A DNA stretch of 9,264 nt, taken from NCBI GenBank assembly GCA_012798185.1, contig JAAZNS010000058.1:1-9264 (forward strand), written 5' to 3'. This DNA comes from Chloroflexota bacterium. Lineage in GTDB: Bacteria > Chloroflexota > Anaerolineae > Anaerolineales > UBA4823. Positions 1 through 5,806 of this stretch are shown here, piece after piece (the first letter of the stretch is position 1; every line of letters begins with the position of its first letter). A program made the translations under genes and the position numbers. The notes under the pieces were generated by a model. That model worked only from the letters and a program-made list of their open reading frames with translations, had not been told where the DNA came from and ran no database searches.

Positions 1-1049
1 GCGTTTGTACGGTTATTTGCCCCTTCAATTTTCCAGGCATGATCCCATTCTGGTTTATGCCATATGCCATTGCATGTGGCAATACATATATCGTTAAGCC
101 ATCTGAAAAAGTGCCACTTTCGATGCAGAAGATATTCAAGCTGATTGAATCAATTGGGTTACCTAAGGGTGTCCTCAACTTAGTAAATGGCGCAAAAAGC
201 ATCGTTGACGGCATTTTGGATCACCCCCAAATACGGGCAGTTAGCTTTGTTGGATCTACCCCTGTTGCCAAATATATTTACAGCCGAGCTGCAGCAAATG
301 GTAAACGTGCTCAATGTCAGGGTGGAGCAAAAAATCCTGCTGTAATAATGCCGGATGCAGATATGGAAACGACTGCTCGAATAATGGCTGACAGTGCTTT
401 TGGGTGTGCTGGGCAGAGATGCGCAGCTGTATCATTAGCCATTACAGTTGGCGAGGCATATGATCCATTCCTCAAAGCAATATGCGAAGCTGCTGTCAAC
501 CGTGTTACCGGTTACGGTTTGGATGAAGGTGTTCAAATGGGACCGGTCATCAATCATGAGAGTAAAACTAGAATTCAATCCATCGTAACAAAGGGTGTAG
601 CTGAAGGGGCGAAATTAGCAGTCGATGGGCTTACTCCAATAATTCCCAATTATGAAAGAGGGAGTTTTATTCGTCCGACCATCGTAACAGATTTATCTAT
701 TAGTAATGAAATAGCAAAAACAGAGTTATTTGGGCCGGTATTAAGTGTAATTAAGGTAAATAACATAGATGAAGCTTTATCCATTGTCAATGGAAGCGAT
801 TATGGCAATATGGCATGCATCTTCACCAATAATGGTAATTTTGCCAGAAAATTCCGAGTTGAAGCTGATGCTGGGAATATTGGAGTCAATATTGGCATAG
901 CAGCCCCGATGGCATTTTTCCCCTTTAGTGGCTGGAAAGCCAGTTTCTTTGGGGATATGCATGGACAGGGTTACGATGCCATAGAATTCTTTACCCAGAA
1001 AAAAGTTGTGATTGAGAGATGGCCAAAGGAATGGTCAAGAAAATTTTAA
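1..1049 (+). CDS. mmsA: Methylmalonate/malonate semialdehyde dehydrogenase (CoA-acylating), 5'-truncated
   Basis: This is the C-terminal part of an aldehyde dehydrogenase superfamily enzyme. The family oxidises methylmalonate or malonate semialdehyde with NAD+ and CoA to propionyl- or acetyl-CoA plus CO2 in the cytoplasm. The frame is open from position 3 with no start, and about 348 residues are visible of the family's usual 485-500, so the N-terminal quarter or so lies outside the window. The ATG at 39 is internal, because the codons before it already encode the conserved CPFNFPG segment (catalytic-site Asn at 27-29). Other marks are the cofactor-site IVKPSE, a GSTPVAKYI turn, QGGAKNPAVIMPDAD in place of the ELGGK general-base segment of ordinary hydrolytic ALDHs (typical of the CoA-dependent MmsA/IolA group), the nucleophile Cys in GQRCAA (codon 420-422), ELFGPVLS and the C-terminal FPFSGWKASFFGD. 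MmsA and IolA cannot be told apart here. It is on the same strand as the downstream genes but 397 nt away, so co-transcription is uncertain. Confidence 0.93.
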   Translation, partial: VCTVICPFNFPGMIPFWFMPYAIACGNTYIVKPSEKVPLSMQKIFKLIESIGLPKGVLNLVNGAKSIVDGILDHPQIRAVSFVGSTPVAKYIYSRAAANGKRAQCQGGAKNPAVIMPDADMETTARIMADSAFGCAGQRCAAVSLAITVGEAYDPFLKAICEAAVNRVTGYGLDEGVQMGPVINHESKTRIQSIVTKGVAEGAKLAVDGLTPIIPNYERGSFIRPTIVTDLSISNEIAKTELFGPVLSVIKVNNIDEALSIVNGSDYGNMACIFTNNGNFARKFRVEADAGNIGVNIGIAAPMAFFPFSGWKASFFGDMHGQGYDAIEFFTQKKVVIERWPKEWSRKF

Positions 1050-1152
1050 TTTCGAAAGGAGATTCATATCGAAAAATAATAGTTATCCTTTGGAGTCACC
1101 AATAAATAATCGCATGATATATAGAAGGAGAGTGAGAAATAGCCCGAATGAA

Positions 1153-1186
1153 GATATCTACCTTAATATAAGCGTAGGTATATATC
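1153..1186 (+). other. Imperfect hairpin downstream of mmsA
   Basis: The arms 1153-1162 (GATATCTACC) and 1177-1186 (GGTATATATC) pair at nine of ten positions around a 14-nt loop. An alternative fold pairs CTTA (1162-1165) with TAAG (1169-1172) inside CTAC/GTAG. The stem is AT-rich and no T-run follows, so it is a weak candidate for an mmsA terminator. It may instead be a regulatory dyad or chance. Confidence 0.3.
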
Positions 1187-1214
1187 AATTCTCCTGAGAA
1201 GGGAATTAACTTGG

Positions 1215-1298
1215 TTGATTTGACATTAGTTTTGAATCAATGAGAAGAATTTTTATATAAATCAAATGAATATCTGGTTCAGCGGTCAATCAAATCAA
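1215..1298. promoter_or_regulatory. Cluster of TCAAATCAA-like motifs, candidate operator region
   Basis: TTGATTTGA at 1215-1223 is the exact reverse complement of TCAAATCAA at 1290-1298. A one-mismatch copy, TCAAATGAA, lies at 1262-1270. TTGATT (1215-1220) also forms a 6-bp dyad with AATCAA (1235-1240). The copies surround the candidate promoter. Repeated half-sites around a promoter are what a dimeric repressor or activator would use, but the motif is AT-rich and short, so chance is possible. A related sequence (TTAAATCAA, 4510-4518) occurs before the saccharopine-DH-like gene. Confidence 0.3.
1232..1261 (+). promoter_or_regulatory. Possible sigma-70-type promoter for the SSS/aminotransferase operon
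   Basis: TTGAAT at 1232-1237 and TATAAA at 1256-1261 are separated by 18 nt. That is four of six matches to the -35 box and five of six to the -10 box. A start just downstream would give a leader of roughly 180 nt before the ATG at 1447. A perfect TTGACA lies at 1220-1225 but has no -10 box at 16-18 nt. In an AT-rich gap such matches are common. Confidence 0.3.
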
Positions 1299-1390
1299 GG
1301 CAAGGGTTAAGCTAAGTTATTCATCAACGAAAAAAATATTTGAATGTCTGCCCCAATCATTATCGTGCAAGTTCTAAAAAACTTACTTAA

Positions 1391-1410
1391 TACTCACAGG
1401 AAAGTGAGTA
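1391..1410. promoter_or_regulatory. Perfect 7-bp inverted repeat upstream of the first symporter
   Basis: TACTCAC (1391-1397) and GTGAGTA (1404-1410) are perfect inverse complements separated by AGGAAA. The element ends 36 nt before the ATG at 1447. In DNA it could be a repressor site. In RNA it would be a 7-bp hairpin in the leader, close to but not covering the AAAGGAG ribosome site at 1434-1440. No T-run follows, so it is not an intrinsic terminator. Confidence 0.4.
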
Positions 1411-1446
1411 GGATTTCAATGTTTCTAAATGAGAAAGGAGTAAGGG

Positions 1447-3084
1447 ATGGATCTTGAAGGATATCCTTATGTTTGGTTGATCGTTATTGTGATAATCCTT
1501 TTCTTTGCTGTCAGAATGGGAGTTGGTTATTGGGCATCACGCCGTGTTGAAAATGCTGCAGATTATATTGTGGCAGGAAGACGGCTGCCGATCTATATGG
1601 TAGGTGCTTCAGTAATGGCAACCTGGTTTGCAGCGGAAACACTAATGGGTGCATCTTCCTCAGCATACCAATCTGGTTTCCAAGGAGTAGTATTTGATCC
1701 CTTTGGGGCATCTGCCTGCTTGTTCCTCTCGGGATTTTTCTTCACACGCCTGATGCGGCGGGCGCGCTACCTTACAGTAGTAGATTTCTTCGAACGGCGC
1801 TATGGTAAAGGAATGACAATTCTGGCATCGTTTGCTCAGCTATTTACCTATTTTGTCTGGACAGGTGCGCAGATGGTGGCGGCTGGAACCATTGTCAATG
1901 CATTATTCCCAGGTATTCCAGTTGCAGTGGGGATGATCGCTGTGGCAATTTGGGTTGTTGGTTACACAATGCTGGGCGGCATGATGGCAGACACCATGTT
2001 GGATTTCATTCAGATGTTCTTTACCGCAGGCGGAGTTACGGTTATTTTCCTTTATTGTATGCATCAAGTTGGCGGATGGACAGCAATGACCAGTATTTCT
2101 GAGACATTATATAATCCCAAACCCTTCACACTGCTGCCAGATATGGCTGGAGAAGCAGGTTATTTGGGATATTTTGGCTCAATGGGCTGGATGTATTGGA
2201 TAGCTGCTTGGATGGCTATCGGTTTGGGCTCAGTGCCAACCCAGGACTTATTCCAGCGGTCGATGTCGGCGCGTAACGAAGCTACAGCTGTGCATGGTAC
2301 CTACATGGCTGGGATCTTGTATTTATTCTTTGGCATCATGTCACCCTTAATTGGGATCATGATGTACAAACTGGCACCGGGACTTGAAAATTCCGAGGGC
2401 GTTTTGGTGAAAGCAGCATTGGATTATCTTCCACCCGTGCTTACAGCCATATTTATGGCAGCGTTAGCTTCAGCATTGATGAGTACCTCCGACAGCTCAC
2501 TTTTGGCAGGGGCTTCTGTTGTGACTGAAAACCTAATGCCGATGTTGGGTAAAAAATTGAATGATGTTGAAAAAGTAAAATGGACACGCATCTGGGTTGC
2601 TATCATCGGTGCTGTAGCGTTGGTCATTGCGGTAGTTGCAGCAGTAATCTATGAACTGGGTGTTGTAGCATGGTCGATCCTGCTGGTAGGTTTATTTGTG
2701 CCATTCGCTTTTGGCATGTATTGGAAGAAAGCCAACCATTGGGGAGGTGTATCGGCATTTATCGGTGGGTTCATTTCCTGGGCGGTCTTTATCATAATTG
2801 CCTATAATTTTGGTTTAGGCGGAGATTCGACCATGGTGGTTTGCGCGGGCGATACTGACTGCGCTTTTTGGGATGCCACATACATTGCTTCCTTCCCAGC
2901 TTTCTTCTTTGCCATTCTCTGTATGGTGGTTATTTCTTTAGTGACCCAAAAGAAAGATCCACCCAAACCAATCACCGATATAGATGGAAATCCAATGGAT
3001 ACTAATCCTTTCCATCACATTGGTTGGATACCAATAAAGGATGCCCTTAGAAAATTAAGACCGGAAGAATTAGAAAAGGAGTAA
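1447..3084 (+). CDS. Sodium:solute symporter (SSS family) permease, copy 1
   Basis: This 545-residue inner-membrane protein belongs to the SSS/PutP family (TC 2.A.21), which drives solute uptake with the Na+ gradient. About 13 hydrophobic segments can be read, starting near residues 7-27 and 45-68 and ending near 477-499. The family's sodium-site segment is present in the form ASALMSTSDSSLL at 341-353, and ATWFAAETLMG at 58-68 matches an early functional helix. The cytoplasmic tail contains TQKKDPPK. The start is set by AAAGGAG at 1434-1440, 6 nt before the ATG. The gene overlaps the next gene's ribosome site, so it should be co-translated with the aminotransferase. It is a paralogue of the gene at 5807-7396, with about half the residues identical by eye and no indels through residue ~170. 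A Cys pair (C466, C472) in a loop before the last helix is absent from copy 2. The substrate cannot be read from sequence; an amino acid, polyamine or carboxylate is plausible from context. Confidence 0.9.
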   Translation: MDLEGYPYVWLIVIVIILFFAVRMGVGYWASRRVENAADYIVAGRRLPIYMVGASVMATWFAAETLMGASSSAYQSGFQGVVFDPFGASACLFLSGFFFTRLMRRARYLTVVDFFERRYGKGMTILASFAQLFTYFVWTGAQMVAAGTIVNALFPGIPVAVGMIAVAIWVVGYTMLGGMMADTMLDFIQMFFTAGGVTVIFLYCMHQVGGWTAMTSISETLYNPKPFTLLPDMAGEAGYLGYFGSMGWMYWIAAWMAIGLGSVPTQDLFQRSMSARNEATAVHGTYMAGILYLFFGIMSPLIGIMMYKLAPGLENSEGVLVKAALDYLPPVLTAIFMAALASALMSTSDSSLLAGASVVTENLMPMLGKKLNDVEKVKWTRIWVAIIGAVALVIAVVAAVIYELGVVAWSILLVGLFVPFAFGMYWKKANHWGGVSAFIGGFISWAVFIIIAYNFGLGGDSTMVVCAGDTDCAFWDATYIASFPAFFFAILCMVVISLVTQKKDPPKPITDIDGNPMDTNPFHHIGWIPIKDALRKLRPEELEKE

Positions 3085-3090
3085 ATTGTT

Positions 3091-4449
3091 ATGCCACAAA
3101 ATTTAAATGATGCACTTGCTTATTCAGAACGCTGGTTAGATATTATCAAGCGTACTGAAGTTCCTGAAGAGTTGGGAAAGGAAATCATCACTGAATCGCA
3201 ATACAACTTTGCTGAACATTTTAATAAAGGATGGCTAGAGTATCGTAAATCGGTTACAGAGGCAGGCGATTGGGCAGCAACAGAATGGACAGGCTCTGGA
3301 GCAATATTTAAAGATGTATTAGGCCGTGAATATATCGACTGCCTGGGTGGTTATGGCATGATGGATCATGGGTGGAGTCATCCTGATGTTGTATCAGCCG
3401 TCCAAGCTCAGTTGATGCGTACCCCTATGCCCAGTCAGGAACTAATCGATCCGTTGCGCGGCGTATTAGCCCGATTAATGGCTGAGATAACACCTGGCGA
3501 CATCAAATACAGCTTCTTCTGCGCCAGTGGCACGGAGGCGATTGAAGGTGCAATCAAATTAGCAAAGATGTATACCAAAAAAACTGGCTTCATCGTGGCA
3601 GTGAAGGCTTTTCATGGCAAGACAATGGGATCGCTGAGCATGATGGGTAAGGCGGATTACCGGCAGCCGCCAGGCACCCTCTATGGCGGACCTGTATACC
3701 ATGTGCCATTTGGCGATGCAGAGGCAGTTGAGCGACAACTGGATATATGCAAGAAAGTCGGGATTGAAATTGCAGCCTGTTTGTTTGAACCTATCCAGGG
3801 TGAAGCAGGCGCTATTGTTCCACCAGATGATTTCTGGCCTCGGATACGCCAAGCAACAAAAGATTATGGTGTTCTGCTGATTGCTGATGAGGTGCAGACT
3901 GGTCTTGGCAGAACAGGAAAACTATGGGGGGTGGAACATTGGAATGTGGTTCCAGATATCCTCGCAGTGGCAAAGTCGCTGGGCGGTGGAGTCATGCCAG
4001 TAAGCGCCTTCTGCTCAACGGAAGAGATTTGGCAATGCATGATGTACCCCAATCCCTTCATTCATACGACAACCACGGGCGGCGGCGCGTTAGCATGCAG
4101 CGCAGCCATCGCTGCTATCAATGTGATATTGCGAGATAAGCTGTGGGAACAGGCAGCTGCAAAAGGTGATTATTTCATACCCAAATTGAAAGCACTTGCA
4201 AGCCAATACCCACAAATCTATGAAAGTATTACAGGGAAGGGATTGCTGATAGGCCAACATTTGCATGACCCTGAGGTTGGATATAAAGTTGCGGCTGGCT
4301 TGTTCAAACGCGGTGTGTTGGTAGCAGGAACACTGACCAGCGCTCATACAATTCGTATCGAACCGCCATTGGTTATCACCTATGAACAATTGGATGAAGT
4401 GCTTAACCGTTTATCTGATACGCTTGCCGAAGTAAGTAAAACGTTATAG
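3091..4449 (+). CDS. patA: Class III PLP aminotransferase, putrescine aminotransferase (PatA/YgjG)-like
   Basis: This 452-residue cytoplasmic PLP enzyme of fold type I closely resembles E. coli putrescine:2-oxoglutarate aminotransferase, which converts putrescine to 4-aminobutanal and glutamate. Shared segments recalled from the E. coli protein include LEYRKSVT (49-56), IDCLGG (82-87), SQELIDPLR (115-123), KYSFFCASGTE (139-149), the AFHGK turn (173-177), EPIQGE (233-238), DEVQTGLGRTGK (266-277; Asp266 should bind the pyridine N), AKSLGGGVMP (294-303; Lys295 is the Schiff-base lysine), NPFIHTTT (321-328) and VLVAGTL...TIRIEPPL near the C-terminus. No key residue is missing and the length is normal. 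AAAAGGAG at 3074-3081 overlaps the end of the upstream symporter gene, with 9 nt to the ATG. The class III family has broad substrates (GABA, beta-alanine, ornithine, taurine), so the true amine may differ from putrescine. The resulting aldehyde could feed either aldehyde-oxidising enzyme at this locus. Confidence 0.88.
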   Translation: MPQNLNDALAYSERWLDIIKRTEVPEELGKEIITESQYNFAEHFNKGWLEYRKSVTEAGDWAATEWTGSGAIFKDVLGREYIDCLGGYGMMDHGWSHPDVVSAVQAQLMRTPMPSQELIDPLRGVLARLMAEITPGDIKYSFFCASGTEAIEGAIKLAKMYTKKTGFIVAVKAFHGKTMGSLSMMGKADYRQPPGTLYGGPVYHVPFGDAEAVERQLDICKKVGIEIAACLFEPIQGEAGAIVPPDDFWPRIRQATKDYGVLLIADEVQTGLGRTGKLWGVEHWNVVPDILAVAKSLGGGVMPVSAFCSTEEIWQCMMYPNPFIHTTTTGGGALACSAAIAAINVILRDKLWEQAAAKGDYFIPKLKALASQYPQIYESITGKGLLIGQHLHDPEVGYKVAAGLFKRGVLVAGTLTSAHTIRIEPPLVITYEQLDEVLNRLSDTLAEVSKTL

Positions 4450-4456
4450 ACTATAG

Positions 4457-4482
4457 GGGCAGGTGTTGAATTTCACCTGCCC
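4457..4482 (+). terminator. GC-rich 9-bp hairpin after the aminotransferase gene
   Basis: GGGCAGGTG (4457-4465) and CACCTGCCC (4474-4482) form a perfect stem around an 8-nt loop, starting 8 nt after the aminotransferase stop. The sequence after it is T-containing (ATTTCAACTTCATCTT) but lacks a continuous T-run, so termination would be partial at best. An mRNA-stabilising or processing hairpin that separates expression of the upstream and downstream gene pairs is equally possible. Confidence 0.5.
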
Positions 4483-4506
4483 ACATTTCAACTTCATCTT
4501 AAAAAA

Positions 4507-4516
4507 GATTTAAATC
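4507..4516. promoter_or_regulatory. 10-bp AT-rich palindrome before the saccharopine-DH-like gene
   Basis: GATTTAAATC is a perfect palindrome lying 25 nt before the ATG at 4542. Its right half overlaps TTAAATCAA (4510-4518), one mismatch from the TCAAATCAA motif repeated upstream of the first symporter. It may be an operator shared by both parts of the locus. The short length and low complexity make chance a real alternative. Confidence 0.25.
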
Positions 4517-4541
4517 AACTAAATCGATCAGGAGGAAGGAT

Positions 4542-5747
4542 ATGAAAGCATTATTAGTTGGTGTTGGGGGGGTAGGTGAAGCGATAGCTGTTATTGCAAA
4601 ACCGCGCCCTTGGGTAAAACAAATCGTTTTATCTGATTATAACCTTGAACGGGCAAAAGAAGTTCAAGCAAAGTTAGGTGATCATGAACGTTTTCCTGTC
4701 GAATGGATCGATGCCAATGAACGGGATCAAATTATCAATCTGGCGAAAAAATATAAAGTCGACTTAATCATGAATGCTTGTGATCCTTCGTTTAATGAAC
4801 CGATTTTTGATGCAGCTTTTGAATATGGATGCAATTATATGGATATGGCAATGACATTATCTTCACCGCATCCTGAAGAACCGTTCAAGAAGACTGGCGT
4901 AAAACTTGGCGATTATCAATTCGAGCGTGCCAACGCATGGGAAAAGAAAGGTATTTTAGCACTGCTGGGATTAGGGGTTGAACCAGGCATGGCGGATGTG
5001 TTTGCTCGATACGCACAGGATTATCTTTTCGATGAAATCGAGGAGATTGGAGTTCGTGATGGGGCAAACCTGGAAGTACGCGGTTTCGAATTTGCTCCGA
5101 ACTTTTCTATATGGACAACGATTGAAGAATGTTTAAATCCTCCAGTAATTTGGGAGAAGGATAAAGGCTGGTTCACAACTGAACCATTCTCAGAACCGGA
5201 GATTTTTGAATTCCCAGAAGGTATTGGGAAGGTAGAATGTGTAAATGTAGAGCACGAAGAAGTTTTGCTTGTGCCTCGCTGGATAAAATGCAAGCGGGTT
5301 ACTTTTAAATATGGATTAGGCGACCAATTCATTGGGGTGTTAAAAACCATTAAGATGCTGGGTTTGGATAATAAAAACCTCATCAAAGTAAAGGATGTTA
5401 TGGTTGCTCCTCGGGATGTTGTTGCTGCCTGCCTGCCTGATCCCGCGCACCTTGGCGACCGCATGTTTGGAAAAACTTGTGCTGGCACCTGGGTTAAGGG
5501 CATAAAAGATGGGAAACCCCGTCAGGTATATATCTATCAGGTTGCGGATAACGAAGAATGCATGAAAAAATTTGGATGTCAGGCAGTGGTAGCACAAACT
5601 GGATTCAATGCCGTTATCGGGTGGGATTTACTCGAGCATGGAATATGGAAAGCAACCGGTGTTTTAGGCCCAGAAGCGTTCGATCCAGTTCCATTTATGG
5701 AAAAAATGAAAGACTATGGATTCCCATATGGGATTAGGGAAATGTAA
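4542..5747 (+). CDS. Saccharopine dehydrogenase-family oxidoreductase
   Basis: This 401-residue cytoplasmic NAD(P)-dependent oxidoreductase resembles the saccharopine reductase/carboxynorspermidine dehydrogenase group. Those enzymes make or split secondary amines (N-carboxyalkyl amino acids or carboxylated polyamines) through an aldehyde-amine condensation. The N-terminal Rossmann fold shows GVGGVG at 7-12 and an acidic residue at the end of the second strand (Asp32 in LSDYN), which usually favours NAD(H) over NADP(H). Further family-like segments are MNACDPSFN (77-85), YMDMA (99-103), LGLGVEPGMADVFA (143-156) and the C-terminal GFNAVIG (354-360). The length is normal for the family. A strong AGGAGG at 4530-4535, 6 nt before the ATG, fixes the start. 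It sits between an aminotransferase and a symporter, unlike a lysine biosynthesis setting. NAD preference and context suggest a degradative role on a secondary amine, but the substrate is not readable. Family is confident; exact reaction is not. Confidence 0.8.
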   Translation: MKALLVGVGGVGEAIAVIAKPRPWVKQIVLSDYNLERAKEVQAKLGDHERFPVEWIDANERDQIINLAKKYKVDLIMNACDPSFNEPIFDAAFEYGCNYMDMAMTLSSPHPEEPFKKTGVKLGDYQFERANAWEKKGILALLGLGVEPGMADVFARYAQDYLFDEIEEIGVRDGANLEVRGFEFAPNFSIWTTIEECLNPPVIWEKDKGWFTTEPFSEPEIFEFPEGIGKVECVNVEHEEVLLVPRWIKCKRVTFKYGLGDQFIGVLKTIKMLGLDNKNLIKVKDVMVAPRDVVAACLPDPAHLGDRMFGKTCAGTWVKGIKDGKPRQVYIYQVADNEECMKKFGCQAVVAQTGFNAVIGWDLLEHGIWKATGVLGPEAFDPVPFMEKMKDYGFPYGIREM

Positions 5748-5792
5748 ATATTGAGCAAGGTTTTACATTTTTCATGGATATCGTAAAGAGAA

Positions 5793-5798
5793 GAGGAG
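5793..5798 (+). promoter_or_regulatory. Ribosome binding site that fixes the start of symporter copy 2
   Basis: GAGGAG lies 8 nt before the ATG at 5807. The longer in-frame alternative ATG at 5774 has only a weak AAGG at 5757-5760, 13 nt away. The 5807 start also aligns the protein residue by residue with copy 1: ATWFAAETLMG falls at 58-68 in both, and SALMSTSDSSLL at 342-353 in both. Confidence 0.75.
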
Positions 5799-5806
5799 AA
5801 TTTGAG

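Larger units (their letters stand above)
1050..1446. other. 397-nt intergenic region without a credible gene
   Basis: No reading frame here has both a usable ribosome site and a plausible protein. It is AT-rich and contains the hairpin at 1153-1186, a possible promoter at 1232-1261, TCAAATCAA-like motifs between 1215 and 1298, and a perfect inverted repeat at 1391-1410. Two purine-rich GGAG sequences (1054-1061 and 1122-1130) look like ribosome sites but have no suitable start codon at normal distance. The length and the density of symmetric motifs suggest the control region of the transporter/aminotransferase operon. No recognised riboswitch fold was seen. Confidence 0.6.

Noticed and set aside
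1012..1197. 61-codon + strand frame overlapping the end of mmsA, with an internal GTG at 1132 after GGAG
   Set aside because: The first half lies over mmsA in another frame, the peptide is unlike any family I know, and the GGAG at 1127-1130 is only 1 nt from the GTG, too close for initiation.
1220..1225. Perfect TTGACA -35 box
   Set aside because: No -10-like hexamer occurs 16-18 nt downstream; the first TATA-like sequence starts 28 nt after it, so it was not called as a promoter.
1404..1466. Short leader peptide starting at GTG 1404 or ATG 1419 and overlapping the symporter start
   Set aside because: It is only 12-17 codons with no run of a regulatory amino acid and no attenuator structure downstream; nothing beyond an open frame supports it.
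5021..5503. 160-codon - strand frame
   Set aside because: It lies wholly within the saccharopine-DH-like gene, has no credible ribosome site or recognisable domain, and reads as a shadow of that gene.
5774..5806. Eleven-residue N-terminal extension of symporter copy 2
   Set aside because: The ATG at 5774 lacks a good ribosome site; the ATG at 5807 has GAGGAG 8 nt upstream and gives exact residue register with copy 1.
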